DNA of 64,000 bases from contig CBFGTV010000006.1 in the NCBI GenBank assembly GCA_965652145.1, positions 15,468 through 79,467 of the forward strand, written 5' to 3'. Position 1 is the first letter of the stretch. Each line of letters begins with the position of its first letter. Under the pieces are notes generated by a model, which worked only from the letters and a program-made list of their open reading frames with translations, ran no database searches and was not told the origin of the DNA. The translations under genes and the position numbers were made by a program. Shown in pieces: positions 15,723 to 25,767 of this stretch. The stretch is from CBFGTV01 sp965652145. GTDB lineage: Bacteria > Bacillota > Clostridia > Peptostreptococcales > Natronincolaceae.

Positions 15723-16892
15723 TTATTCTTCCCCAAATAGGGCCTCAACAAAATCCTTTGCATCAAATTCCTGTAGGTCCTCCATTTTTTCTCCAACGCC
15801 AATGAGCTTAACGGGAATCTTCAGTTCTCTGCTGATGGCCACCACGACCCCACCTTTGGCTGTACCGTCCAGCTTTGTCAACACCAAACCAGTAATATCA
15901 GCCACCTCTTTAAATACCTTAGCCTGCTGAATGGCATTTTGACCTGTGGTAGCATCCAGAACCAGCAGAACCTCCTTGGTGGCATTGCTGTATTCCCGTT
16001 CAACAATTTTAAATATTTTGCCCAGCTCATTCATCAGATTTTTCTTGTTGTGGAGCCTACCGGCAGTATCACAAATCAAAACATCAGCCTGCCTTGCCTT
16101 GGCAGCCTGTATGCCATCATAAATCACAGCCCCGGGGTCTGCTCCCTCCTGGTGTCTGATTACTTCAACGCCAACACGGTCTCCCCATATTTTAAGCTGG
16201 TCTGCCGCAGCAGCCCTGAAGGTATCGCCGGCAGCCAGTACTACCTTTTTCCCTTCTTTTTTTAATCGATGGGCTATTTTCCCGATGGAAGTGGTCTTTC
16301 CCACTCCATTTACTCCAACCACCAAAATAATGGCAGGGGCCGGCTCGGTTTTTAATGGACTATTATCTGAGAACTCGTTTAGTAATGCCGTCAGCTTTTC
16401 CTTTAACAAGCCCTTTATGGCGGTGGGTTCTGTTATTTTCTCTGTTTTTACCCGATCCTTCAAATCATCAATGATTTCCATGGTGGTTTCCACCCCTAGA
16501 TCGGCAGTAATTAAAATTTCTTCTATTTCCTCAAAAAGATCCTCATCAATTTTTTGATAGGATTTAATTAAATCCTCTATTTTTCCTGTAATGCCCTGTT
16601 TAGTTTTTGAGAGACCATCCTTAAGCCGCTTAAATAGGTTGAATCGGCTTGAGGGGGGTTCTTCCTCAATTGACTCCTCCGGTTCAATATTTTCTTCTTG
16701 CTCCATTACTGCTTTTTCAAGGATTTCCTGGGGACGGTCTTCTGTTTGAGTCTCGCTTGGCATTTCAACCAATTCTGCTTCCTCTAAGGGAGCCTTCGGC
16801 TCCTGGGGCAGCTCCTTTGGCTCTTCTCCTTCTGTTACACCGGCTTTATTTGGTTCACCTTTTTTTAATTTATCAAATAGCTTTTTAAACAT
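15723..16892 (-). CDS. ftsY: SRP receptor FtsY
   Basis: 389 aa. The first 80 residues are an acidic, Glu/Pro-rich linker (A domain) beginning with the amphipathic MFKKLFDKLKKG, followed by the N domain (about 84-180) and the G domain with GVNGVGKT at 193-200, DTAGRLHNKK and TKLDGTAKGGVV. It docks SRP-ribosome complexes at the membrane. It is 10 bp downstream of smc. Confidence 0.97.
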   Translation of the reverse strand: MFKKLFDKLKKGEPNKAGVTEGEEPKELPQEPKAPLEEAELVEMPSETQTEDRPQEILEKAVMEQEENIEPEESIEEEPPSSRFNLFKRLKDGLSKTKQGITGKIEDLIKSYQKIDEDLFEEIEEILITADLGVETTMEIIDDLKDRVKTEKITEPTAIKGLLKEKLTALLNEFSDNSPLKTEPAPAIILVVGVNGVGKTTSIGKIAHRLKKEGKKVVLAAGDTFRAAAADQLKIWGDRVGVEVIRHQEGADPGAVIYDGIQAAKARQADVLICDTAGRLHNKKNLMNELGKIFKIVEREYSNATKEVLLVLDATTGQNAIQQAKVFKEVADITGLVLTKLDGTAKGGVVVAISRELKIPVKLIGVGEKMEDLQEFDAKDFVEALFGEE

Positions 16893-16902
16893 TTTACTCC
16901 TC

Positions 16903-19900
16903 CTAACTGGCGATCACTTCGTTTTTATCTGATAGTTTGACTGAAACCAGCTTTGAAACCCCCTCTTCCTCCATGGTAACTCCATAGAGTACATCGGCTA
17001 TCTCCATTGTTCCCTTTCGATGGGTAACGACAATAAATTGAGTTGATTGAGAAAGCTCCTTTAAAAAATCTGCAAATCGCTTGACATTGGCGTCATCCAG
17101 GGCAGCCTCAATCTCGTCCAGTATACAGAAGGGGCTTGGCTTCACCAGCAATATGGCAAATAACAGTGATATGGCAGTTAAGGCCCTTTCCCCTCCCGAT
17201 AGAAGCGATAGGTTTTGCAGCTTTTTTCCCGGCGGCTGGGCAATAATATCAATCCCACTGTTTAATATGTTTCCCTCAGCTTCCAAAATTAAATCAGCCC
17301 TGCCACCTCCGAATAGCTTTTTAAAGACTTGATTAAAATTTTCCCTAATAATCTGGAATTGTTCCATAAATTGCTTTTCCATGGTTTTTTCCATTTCCTT
17401 GATGACCTCTGTCAGGGATTCCTTTGCCTGAATTAAATCCTCCTGCTGCTGCTTGAGGAACTGGTATCGTTCCTTGACCTTTTCATATTCTTCAATGGCC
17501 TCCAAATTTACATTCCCAAGGGCCCTCATCTCATCTTTATATTTTTTAATATCCCTGTTGGCCTGGTTAATATCGGCAATTTCCTCCCGGTGGGACTGGG
17601 CAGTAGTATAGGTTAGCTCATAGTCTTCCCATAATTTATTGTAATAGCTTTGCTGCTGCATTTCCAGCCGGGTTCGCTTTAATTCAAGCTTATGGGTGCT
17701 TTCCTGGAGCCCTGCCATTGTATTTTCATGATTTACCAGCAGCTCCTTTACTTTATTTTCTTCCGCTAATATTTCATTTTTATTTTGTTTTAATAGGTCA
17801 AGCTCAGCCCTCAGGCCCTCCAGCTGGCTTTGTAGGGCTGACAGCTCCTTTTCATTGTCGGCCAGCCCCTGGTTCAGATCCCCTTGGGCTTTCCTTGTAT
17901 GTTCAATTTCATCCTGCTTTTTCAATCGCTGCTGCTGGTTCTGCTTTAGCCTTTGTTGAAGGTGCTGAATCTCTTGAAGCAGGTTTTTTTTGTTACCCTC
18001 CACCGAGGCAGCCCTTACCTTTTCCCGGGTAATTTCATCATTCAATGCCTCTAGTTGCAGGCGCTCCTCCTGCAGACTCCTTTGTTCCCGGTTAATCTGG
18101 CTTTGCACATCGGCTATTTTTTGATCCAGAACTTCAATTTCGGTCTGCTCCTTTCTTTCCTTTTCAGCAGAGCTTTCCCTTACGTCATGCAGCTGCTTTA
18201 ATTCGTTGTTTAATTGCCCTTGATGGGTCTTAATCTGATCCAGCTCTCCTGTAATCTGATCAATTCGATTCTTCAAGGTTACCTCTTGTATTCGATGCTC
18301 CTGTTGTAGGGTCAGACATTGACTTAGCTTCAATTGAATAGCTTCTCTTTCCCTAAGCATAGCCTGGTGCTGCTGCTGACATGCCTGGGCTTGTCTTTCC
18401 AGTTCCTGTAACTGACCCTTCAACTCCTCTAATTCTCGTTTTCTGCCCAAAATACCGGCTGAAGCCTTAACCGAGCTGCCCCCGGTCATGGAACCGCCAA
18501 TGTTTAATTGATCTCCCTCAAGGGTGACAATTTTCAATCGATATTGTAATTTTCTAGCCACCTGTATACCGATTTCCAGATTGGGTACAATTAATACCCT
18601 TGAAAGCAGGTTAGAAAAAACATTGCTAAAGCGTTGATCTGCCTCAATAATATCAAAGGCCCCCTGTACCTCTTTAAAGTCCTTAATTAAATGTTGTTCC
18701 TCGAGGGTAATACTTCTCTTTTGAAGGGAGCTAATGGGTAAAATGGTAATTCTGCCCAAATTATGCCGCTTCATATGGTCAATTAGCCGCTTTCCATCGG
18801 CTTCGGTTTCACTGACAATGTTCTGGATGGCTGACCCCAGGGCGGTCTCGATGGCGATTTCATAGCCCTTGGGCACCTTAATAAGGTCTGCCACCACGCC
18901 ATGGATTCCCTTACCAAGGGAAGGATTTTTTTCGCAGGCTGTTAAAATATTTTTAACGCTCTTGTTGAAGCCATCATGCTCCCTTTCCAATTCCTCCAGC
19001 AAATTTTTTCGAGAGCTTTTATGATTGAATTCACTTTTAAGCTTCTCCACTTCCCTGGTTTTGGTTAGAAGGTTTGTCTCCAGCAGCTTATCTTGGCCTT
19101 GCCCTTCCTCGATGGCTTTCTCATTTTCCTTTATTTGACTATGTAGGGCTTCAAGCTCACCATTCAATTGTCCCAGGCTTTTCTGCTTTTCCTCTGCTCT
19201 AAGCCGCTGAGAGGTGATTTCCTCCTGAACCTGTGCGATTCTTTCTTCCATCGTTCTCATCAGGGTTCTTAAACTATTTAATTCACTTTTTTTATCTGAA
19301 ATCTCATTTAACGTATCAATAATTTGGCCCTTCGAACCTTCTAATTCCCTTTCCCTCTCGCTGTTCATCTGAATTTGAGCTTCCTGATTCTTGAGCTTTT
19401 CAGCCAAGTGGCCCTCCATGGCCTCCAGTTCCTTGCAGGTCTCCTCCAGTTCCCTTAGCTTTTTGTCCAAAGTCTGAGAAACCTGAGAATCTTCATCCTC
19501 AAGGTTTAGCAATTCTTCTTCTATTCGCTTTAGATTTGTATTACTATTGCTGATTTTCTCTCGGTGCAGGCTGATTTGCCCTTCCTTTTCCTTTATTTCA
19601 TTTTCTGTTTGGTGAAGGCTTCCCTGGGCCTTTTCACAGGCCGCCTCACACTCATTAAGTCGTTCCTTCACCTCAGCCAATTTTTGTTGATGCTGCTCTT
19701 TAATTTCCTGCTGCTGCTTGAGTGATTGACTGATGGATTCAATTTGACCAAGGATTTGCTTCAATTCCTGATCGATTTTGTCAATTTCTCTAATGAATAG
19801 GTTAACTTCAAGCTTCAGCAAAGATTCCTTCAGTTCTTTGAATTTCTTAGCCTTTGTACTTTGTCTTTTTAAAGGCTCCAATTGATTTTCCAATTCATGC

Positions 19901-20484
19901 AGAATATCAGCCACCCGCAATAGATTTTCCTTGGTGGCGTTTAATTTTTTATCTGCCTCATCCCGCCGGGTTTTATATTTGATGATACCCGCCGCCTCTT
20001 CAAATATTAATCTTCTTTCCTCGGGCTTACTATTTAATATTTCATCTATCTTCCCTTGTCCAATTATGGAATAACCTTCCTTTCCGATTCCTGTATCCAT
20101 CAGCAGTTCTCTGATATCCTTCAAGCGGCAGGAGGACTTGTTCAAATAGTATTCACTTTCTCCCGATCGATACACCCTTCTGGTAATGGTTACTTCCCCA
20201 TAATCTATGGGCAGCATATGGGAGCTGTTGTCCAGGGTTAAAGAAACCTCTGCCATCCCCAGAGGTCTTCTACTGGAAGTACCGGCAAAAATGACATCCT
20301 CCATTTTACTTCCCCGCAATGACTTTGGGCTCTGCTCCCCCAGCACCCACCGAATTGAGTCAGAAATGTTGCTCTTTCCACTCCCGTTGGGCCCTACCAC
20401 ACCGGTAATGCCCCCTTCATACTGCATATCTATTTTATCTGCAAAGGATTTAAATCCCTGTACTTCCAATCGTTTTAAATACAA
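16903..20484 (-). CDS. smc: chromosome segregation ATPase SMC
   Basis: 1193 aa. The start is probably TTG at 20484 behind GGGGTGATGG. Walker A GPNGSGKS at 31-38, a long coiled coil, a flexible hinge around residues 520-670 (GIHGVVADLI, GGSMTGGSS), a second coiled coil and the C-terminal ABC head with the LSGGERAL signature near 1095 and Walker B FCILDEIEAALDD. Works with ScpA and ScpB, which are not in the window. The order rnc - radical SAM gene - smc - ftsY is common in Clostridia. Confidence 0.98.
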   Translation of the reverse strand: MYLKRLEVQGFKSFADKIDMQYEGGITGVVGPNGSGKSNISDSIRWVLGEQSPKSLRGSKMEDVIFAGTSSRRPLGMAEVSLTLDNSSHMLPIDYGEVTITRRVYRSGESEYYLNKSSCRLKDIRELLMDTGIGKEGYSIIGQGKIDEILNSKPEERRLIFEEAAGIIKYKTRRDEADKKLNATKENLLRVADILHELENQLEPLKRQSTKAKKFKELKESLLKLEVNLFIREIDKIDQELKQILGQIESISQSLKQQQEIKEQHQQKLAEVKERLNECEAACEKAQGSLHQTENEIKEKEGQISLHREKISNSNTNLKRIEEELLNLEDEDSQVSQTLDKKLRELEETCKELEAMEGHLAEKLKNQEAQIQMNSERERELEGSKGQIIDTLNEISDKKSELNSLRTLMRTMEERIAQVQEEITSQRLRAEEKQKSLGQLNGELEALHSQIKENEKAIEEGQGQDKLLETNLLTKTREVEKLKSEFNHKSSRKNLLEELEREHDGFNKSVKNILTACEKNPSLGKGIHGVVADLIKVPKGYEIAIETALGSAIQNIVSETEADGKRLIDHMKRHNLGRITILPISSLQKRSITLEEQHLIKDFKEVQGAFDIIEADQRFSNVFSNLLSRVLIVPNLEIGIQVARKLQYRLKIVTLEGDQLNIGGSMTGGSSVKASAGILGRKRELEELKGQLQELERQAQACQQQHQAMLREREAIQLKLSQCLTLQQEHRIQEVTLKNRIDQITGELDQIKTHQGQLNNELKQLHDVRESSAEKERKEQTEIEVLDQKIADVQSQINREQRSLQEERLQLEALNDEITREKVRAASVEGNKKNLLQEIQHLQQRLKQNQQQRLKKQDEIEHTRKAQGDLNQGLADNEKELSALQSQLEGLRAELDLLKQNKNEILAEENKVKELLVNHENTMAGLQESTHKLELKRTRLEMQQQSYYNKLWEDYELTYTTAQSHREEIADINQANRDIKKYKDEMRALGNVNLEAIEEYEKVKERYQFLKQQQEDLIQAKESLTEVIKEMEKTMEKQFMEQFQIIRENFNQVFKKLFGGGRADLILEAEGNILNSGIDIIAQPPGKKLQNLSLLSGGERALTAISLLFAILLVKPSPFCILDEIEAALDDANVKRFADFLKELSQSTQFIVVTHRKGTMEIADVLYGVTMEEEGVSKLVSVKLSDKNEVIAS

Positions 20485-20588
20485 ATTCCATCACCCCAAG
20501 CTTCCATTGAAATCTTTACTGGTTTATTTTATCATAATCCTTAGAATAACTCTAGTACCCTAATTCCCGGGAAACCTTTGGGGGTTGA

Positions 20589-21614
20589 CTACTGCCAGGA
20601 CAGGATCAGCTCTCCCTGCTTAAGCCCCTCCTTAGGCTGGATCGTGATGCCTGTCAAGCCGTACCTTGCCATTAAATACCGTTTATTCCCTCGACGATAG
20701 CCTGCTACCTTGGAAACATCCCGCAGGTGACAGGCAATTGTAAGGTGTCCTGTGGGTCTTTGGGACTTTCCATCGATCATCTGTTGAAGCCTTTCCCGAA
20801 GGATTTCACCCTCCACCAGCTCCCTGAGGGCGGGGTGAAAGGGTCCTGCCACAACACTTTTTCCCGGAGCAATTTCCTCGGTGGTCTGAAGCCCCAGTCG
20901 AATTACCGGAATGCCTGCCTGCTGAAAGGAAATCAATATATCTTTACAAAGAACAACACATTCCTCTAGGTCGAGGGGCCGATATTCTCCTTTTCGATAG
21001 GATTCCTCAAGGCCCGTATCTTTTATGACCAGCGTGGGATAAACCCGTACAAAATCCGGAGCATATTGAATAAAATCTGCTACAGTCTTTCGAAGGGCTT
21101 CTGTAGAATCTCCCGGTAGTCCCACCATCATTTGAAGCCCCAGGGAAAAGCCCATGGATTGAATAGCCTCCACGGCCCGATCCACATCCTCTTTGGTGTG
21201 GCCCCTGTGGCTCTGTTCCAATACCTGACGGTTAGTGGACTGTACCCCCAATTCAATTGTAGTTACACCCAGGGCCTTTAATTTTATAAGAATTTCCCTG
21301 GTAATATAGTCTGGTCGGGTAGAAAGCCTGATGGCATCTATGAAGCCTGCCTGCCTGGCCTTAAAGGCAGGTCTGAGGAATGCTTCCTGCTGCTGCCAGG
21401 GAAGGCCGGTGAAGCTTCCGCCATAGTAGGCCACCTCCCGGTGATATTCCCGATGGGCCGTAAATTGTAGATGCTCCTCAATCTGGCTGGCGACCCTTTT
21501 CTCATCCATTTCTAAGATATCACTTGCTATTTTTTTCTGATTACAGAAAATACAATCGTGGGGACAGCCTAAATGGGGAATAAACAGGGGAATAATATAC
21601 TTTTTCTTATGCAT
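20589..21614 (-). CDS. Elp3/YhcC-like radical SAM protein
   Basis: 341 aa. The cluster-binding cysteines are in HLGCPHDCIFCNQ (CxxxCxxC, residues 16-23). Further family motifs are YYGGSFTGLPW, STRPDYI, GVTTIELGVQST and GLPGDSTEALRKTV, with no acetyltransferase domain, unlike full Elp3. The function of these short Elp3-like proteins is not established; tRNA modification is a guess. Its ATG overlaps the rnc stop by 1 nt (TAATG), so the two are translationally coupled. Confidence 0.85.
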   Translation of the reverse strand: MHKKKYIIPLFIPHLGCPHDCIFCNQKKIASDILEMDEKRVASQIEEHLQFTAHREYHREVAYYGGSFTGLPWQQQEAFLRPAFKARQAGFIDAIRLSTRPDYITREILIKLKALGVTTIELGVQSTNRQVLEQSHRGHTKEDVDRAVEAIQSMGFSLGLQMMVGLPGDSTEALRKTVADFIQYAPDFVRVYPTLVIKDTGLEESYRKGEYRPLDLEECVVLCKDILISFQQAGIPVIRLGLQTTEEIAPGKSVVAGPFHPALRELVEGEILRERLQQMIDGKSQRPTGHLTIACHLRDVSKVAGYRRGNKRYLMARYGLTGITIQPKEGLKQGELILSWQ

Positions 21615-22327
21615 TAGCTCTTCATTACCTTTTCCACTGCCTCCTGGGCTGCCCTTTGCTCTGCCTCTTTTTTACTTTTACCGGCTCCCCTGCCCAGCGG
21701 GCGATCACCAAAGCACACTTCTACTTCAAAGACCTTATCATGGTCGGGGCCCGTTTCATTGACAACCCGGTAGCTGATTTTCTCGGTGGATTTACTTTGC
21801 AGGAGTTCCTGAAGATAGGTTTTATAATCCTTAAATAGATTGCCTTGACTAGCCAGCTCCACCAAATCCTGTAGATTTGACAATACAAATTCCTTTGCCG
21901 GCGCCATCCCTCCGTCAATATAAATAGCTCCGATGAGGGCCTCAAAGGCATCTGCCAATATTGAAACTCTTTGTCTTCCCCCCGACAGCTCTTCTCCTCG
22001 TCCCAGCATCATAAAATCTCCCAGCTTTATTGATCTGGCTTTACCGGCCAGGGAGGATTCACATACCACATTGGCCCTAACCTTTGTCAATTCCCCCTCG
22101 GGCAACTGGCTATAGCGGTGAAAAATATAATCACTAATAATAATACTTAACACCGAATCACCTAAAAATTCCAGGCGTTCGTTATGACATACCTTTCTAT
22201 GTTTAATTTCATTGGCATAGGAGCTATGGGTTATGGCTTCTATAATTAATTGGGGATTTTTAAACCGATAATTAATTTGCTTTTGTAATTGGGCAATTTT
22301 TTCTTCACTGGCTTTGTTCAATGACAT
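21614..22327 (-). CDS. rnc: ribonuclease III
   Basis: 237 aa. RNase III signature HNERLEFLGDSVLSIIISDYIF near residue 48, with second catalytic acidic residues in DAFEALIGAIYIDGG, and a C-terminal double-stranded RNA-binding domain (DYKTYLQELLQ...GRGAGKSKKEAEQRAAQEAVE). It processes rRNA precursors and double-stranded RNA. ATG behind ATAGGAGG. It is separated from the fab operon by a strong terminator, so it must have its own promoter, which I could not place. Confidence 0.97.
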   Translation of the reverse strand: MSLNKASEEKIAQLQKQINYRFKNPQLIIEAITHSSYANEIKHRKVCHNERLEFLGDSVLSIIISDYIFHRYSQLPEGELTKVRANVVCESSLAGKARSIKLGDFMMLGRGEELSGGRQRVSILADAFEALIGAIYIDGGMAPAKEFVLSNLQDLVELASQGNLFKDYKTYLQELLQSKSTEKISYRVVNETGPDHDKVFEVEVCFGDRPLGRGAGKSKKEAEQRAAQEAVEKVMKS

Positions 22328-22451
22328 CCTATTTCCTCCTATTACTCAGTTAGCTGAATAAGTATTCTTTCAAATCATAAGTTCTCCAAATATTAACAAA
22401 ATCCTTCACAGCTTTTAATTATATATTGCCACAGAAAATAATACAATCATT

Positions 22452-22490
22452 CAAAAAATAATTATAGAGAGTTACCCCTCTATAATTATT
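22452..22490 (-). terminator. strong terminator of the fatty-acid operon
   Basis: 13-bp perfect stem (22490-22478 with 22469-22457), 8-nt loop, followed on the minus strand by TTTTTTG. It ends the fapR-to-fabF transcript. Confidence 0.9.
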
Positions 22491-22516
22491 TTTACATATT
22501 GTTTACTTCCCAATTA

Positions 22517-23752
22517 TTAATACTTTTTCATTATGATCGTTGCGTTATGTCCGCCAAAGCCTAATGAGTTGGACAGGGCATAGTTAACAGCCCTTTTCTT
22601 AGGTTGATTGGGTACATAGTCCAGATCACACTGGGGATCTGGATCATTTAAATTAATGGTCGGGGGAATGATCCCCTGTTCAATCGCCTTAATACAAGCA
22701 ATGGCTTCGATACTGCCTGCTGCCCCCAACAGGTGACCTGTCATGGATTTTGTAGAGCTGACACTCAATTGATAGGCATGCTCTTGAAATACCCCTTTAA
22801 TTGCCAGGGTCTCAAATAAATCATTATAGGGTGTACTTGTACCATGGGCGTTGATATAATCGATGGCCTCAGGAGAAATACCGGCGTCCTTTAGGGCCTC
22901 CTGCATTGACCTGGCTGCCCCTTCACCTTCGGGAGAGGGGGCGGTAATGTGATAGGCATCTGCACTCATACCATAGCCCGCCACCTCTGCGTAAATAGTA
23001 GCACCTCGCTTCAAGGCATGCTCCAATTCCTCTAATATTAATATTCCTGCCCCTTCTCCCATTACAAAGCCATCTCGATTTAAATCAAAGGGTCTGCTGG
23101 CTCCCTTTGGATCATCGTTATTGGTTGACATTGCCTTCATAGAACAAAAGCCTGCAATGGACAGGGGGGTGATGGAAGCCTCCATTCCTCCCGTCACCAT
23201 TACCTCAGCTGCCCCCCGTTCTATCACCTTAAAGGCTTCTCCAATGGCATTGGTTGACGACGCACAGGCAGTAACCACTGTGGTGTTGGGTCCCTTAGCC
23301 CCTAAGCTCATTGAAACATAACCTGCTCCAATGTTAGAAATCAGCATGGGAATAAAGAAGGGGCTGATTCTTTTAGGCCCCTTTTCCTGCAGCCTTTGGT
23401 ACTGCTCCTCAAAGGTTCCAATTCCTCCTATGCCTGTTCCCAGGATGACACCAAAGCGTTCAGCCTCAAGGCTTTCTAATTTCAGATTGGCATCCTCCAT
23501 GGCCATCCTTGAAGCTGCCACGGCCAATTGGGTAAAACGATCCATTTTCTTTAGCTCTTTTTTATCAATATAATCCTCTGGATTAAAATCTTTTATTTCG
23601 GCAGCAATTTTAGTAGGATAATCGACTGTATCAAATCTAGTGATGTAATCAATGCCAGATTTTCCTGCCAATAAACTGCTCCAAAATTCTTCCTTTCCAG
23701 TACCGATGGGAGTCACGCAGCCTATTCCTGTGACAACAACTCTTCTTCGCAT
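22517..23752 (-). CDS. fabF: beta-ketoacyl-ACP synthase II
   Basis: 411 aa elongating condensing enzyme of type II fatty-acid synthesis. Catalytic Cys163 in VTACASSTNA, with His in NAHGTSTPYND near 303 and His in KSMTGHLLGAAGS near 338. Last gene of the FapR operon, 48 bp after acpP, with the terminator 27 bp beyond its stop. Confidence 0.98.
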   Translation of the reverse strand: MRRRVVVTGIGCVTPIGTGKEEFWSSLLAGKSGIDYITRFDTVDYPTKIAAEIKDFNPEDYIDKKELKKMDRFTQLAVAASRMAMEDANLKLESLEAERFGVILGTGIGGIGTFEEQYQRLQEKGPKRISPFFIPMLISNIGAGYVSMSLGAKGPNTTVVTACASSTNAIGEAFKVIERGAAEVMVTGGMEASITPLSIAGFCSMKAMSTNNDDPKGASRPFDLNRDGFVMGEGAGILILEELEHALKRGATIYAEVAGYGMSADAYHITAPSPEGEGAARSMQEALKDAGISPEAIDYINAHGTSTPYNDLFETLAIKGVFQEHAYQLSVSSTKSMTGHLLGAAGSIEAIACIKAIEQGIIPPTINLNDPDPQCDLDYVPNQPKKRAVNYALSNSLGFGGHNATIIMKKY

Positions 23753-23800
23753 TCCTATAGTCCCCCTCTGATTGAAGCTTCTACCAGCATTTAGCTAATA

Positions 23801-24028
23801 TTATTGATTGGCTTCTACGTATTTTACAATATCACCGATATTTTTAAATTTTTCTGCCTCTTCATCAGGTATTTCTACCCCAAATTCATCTTCAATTGCC
23901 ATAATAATTTCAACAGCATCCAATGAATCAGCTTCTAAATCTCCCATTAAAGAAGTTGTTGGGGTAATATCCTTTACATCATCAAGTCCTAATTGATCAC
24001 CAATTATTTTAACTACTTTTTCAAACAT
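23801..24028 (-). CDS. acpP: acyl carrier protein
   Basis: 75 aa acidic carrier. The phosphopantetheine attachment site is Ser35 in EADSLDAVEII. AGGAGG ribosome site 6 nt before the ATG. It carries the growing acyl chain between the enzymes coded around it. Confidence 0.98.
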   Translation of the reverse strand: MFEKVVKIIGDQLGLDDVKDITPTTSLMGDLEADSLDAVEIIMAIEDEFGVEIPDEEAEKFKNIGDIVKYVEANQ

Positions 24029-24067
24029 GTTAATTCCTCCTATTATTTTTATTGTTATAAATTAATA

Positions 24068-24811
24068 TTATAATGCCATGCCACCATTGACACCTATCAC
24101 CTGACCGGTAATGTAATTAGCATAATCACTGCTTAAAAACAATACTGTGTCGGCAATATCCTGAGGCCTGCCAAAGCGGCCCATGGGTATACCCTTCAGC
24201 ATTTCTTCCCTTAGCTGATCAGATAACTGGTCTGTCATGTCTGTTTCAATAAAGCCAGGTGCCACCGCATTTACATTAATCCCCTTTCCTGCCAGCTCTT
24301 TGGCCAGGGATTTTGTGAAGCCTATTAAACCGGCCTTGGAAGCACAATAATTGGCTTGACCAGGGTTTCCTGCAACCCCCACCACAGAAGAAATATTGAT
24401 GATTTTTCCAAATCGCTGCTTGATCATTTTTCTCACTGCGGCTTTGGTGCAAAGAAATGCTCCCTTCAGGTTAACATCCATAACCTGTTCCCAATCCTGT
24501 TCCTTCATTCGTATCAGCAAATTGTCTCTGGTAATGCCGGCATTATTAACCAGAATATCTACCCTGTCAAGGCTTGCCTCAATTTCGTCAAACATCCCTT
24601 TCACTGCCTGGCCATCAGAAACATCTGCTTTCAAGGCCAATCCCTTCACACCCAGGGCCTCTATTTCATTTACTACTGCCATGGCTGCGGCCTCGTTGCT
24701 GGTATAGTTTATGATTACATTGGCTCCTGCCGCCGCCAGGGTCAGGGCAACGGCCCTTCCAATTCCCCGGGAACCACCGGTTACCATGGCATTTTTTCCA
24801 TTTAGCTTCAA
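24068..24811 (-). CDS. fabG: 3-oxoacyl-ACP reductase
   Basis: 247 aa short-chain dehydrogenase using NADPH. Cofactor loop GGSRGIG at 12-18, NNAG at 89-92, catalytic Ser near 141-142, Tyr155 and Lys159 in YCASK. The start codon is TTG at 24811 with an ideal AGGAGG at 8 nt, so it is the true start despite being non-ATG. Confidence 0.97.
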   Translation of the reverse strand: MKLNGKNAMVTGGSRGIGRAVALTLAAAGANVIINYTSNEAAAMAVVNEIEALGVKGLALKADVSDGQAVKGMFDEIEASLDRVDILVNNAGITRDNLLIRMKEQDWEQVMDVNLKGAFLCTKAAVRKMIKQRFGKIINISSVVGVAGNPGQANYCASKAGLIGFTKSLAKELAGKGINVNAVAPGFIETDMTDQLSDQLREEMLKGIPMGRFGRPQDIADTVLFLSSDYANYITGQVIGVNGGMAL

Positions 24812-24826
24812 TTTTATTCCTCCTTC

Positions 24827-25765
24827 CTACAGAGTCAATAGCTTTTTCAAGCTGTCTAAATCTTCAACATTGATGGTTTCCACATCTATAGAAGCTTTTT
24901 TGGCTGTCTTTTTAATAAAGCCCGTTAAGGCCTTACCCGGGCCAATCTCCACAAAGGCTTCGATTCCCTCTTTGAGCATGTAATCCACTGAATCCTCCCA
25001 TAAGACCGAATGGCTCACCTGCTTTACCAATGTCGGGATAACCGCCTCTGCCCCTGCCAAGGGCTTTGCATCAACATTGGTGATAACAGGCATTACCGGT
25101 TCAGTGATCTTATATTTTTCCAGCTCTACCCGTAATTTTTCTCCTGCCGGCGCTAATAACCCACAATGGAAGGGGGCACTTACCGGTAAGGTCATGGCCC
25201 TTTTAGCCCCCTTGGAAAGGGCTTCCTCTACTGCCCTGTTAACAGCCTTAACTTCTCCTGAAATGACGATTTGGCTTGGACAATTAAAGTTTGCCGCCTC
25301 CACGACACCATCCTCCCTGGCAGCTTCAAGGCATTCGGTCAGCTTATCCCTATCAAGCCCCAAAATGGCTGCCATGGTACCTACCCCTAAGGGAACGGCC
25401 TCTTGCATATATTTCCCTCGATTTCTAACAATTCTTACAGCATCCTTAAATTCCAGGACCTTCGCCAGAACCAAAGAAGCATATTCCCCCAGGCTCAGGC
25501 CTGCCGTTATCCTACTGGTTCCCCCCTCCTGCTCAATCACTCTTAGTATGGCGATGCTGGTGGTAAGAATAGCCGGTTGTGTATTTTCGGTTTGTACCAG
25601 CAATTCCTCGGGACCCTCAAAGCAAAGCTTTGCCATATCATAGCCTAAGTAATCACTGGCCTCTTCAAAGGTCTCCCTGGCAACTGAAAAATTAGCGGCT
25701 ATTTCCCTTCCCATTCCGACGTATTGGGCCCCTTGACCCGGAAAGACATATGCGATCCTTTTCAT
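24827..25765 (-). CDS. fabD: malonyl-CoA:ACP transacylase
   Basis: 312 aa. Nucleophile Ser91 in GLSLGEYAS (the common form is GHSLGE), catalytic His200 in SAPFHCGLL, oxyanion-loop motif FPGQGAQYVGMG at the N-terminus. It loads malonyl groups onto ACP. Two bases separate it from fabK upstream. Confidence 0.97.
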   Translation of the reverse strand: MKRIAYVFPGQGAQYVGMGREIAANFSVARETFEEASDYLGYDMAKLCFEGPEELLVQTENTQPAILTTSIAILRVIEQEGGTSRITAGLSLGEYASLVLAKVLEFKDAVRIVRNRGKYMQEAVPLGVGTMAAILGLDRDKLTECLEAAREDGVVEAANFNCPSQIVISGEVKAVNRAVEEALSKGAKRAMTLPVSAPFHCGLLAPAGEKLRVELEKYKITEPVMPVITNVDAKPLAGAEAVIPTLVKQVSHSVLWEDSVDYMLKEGIEAFVEIGPGKALTGFIKKTAKKASIDVETINVEDLDSLKKLLTL

Positions 25766-25767
25766 CT

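Noticed and set aside
25077..25643. Long open frame (188 codons) on the plus strand opposite fabD
   Set aside because: Ser/Thr/Pro-rich composition typical of an antisense shadow; no ribosome site and no family resemblance. fabD on the other strand is certain. Similar long antisense frames opposite fabG, smc and ffh were dropped for the same reason.
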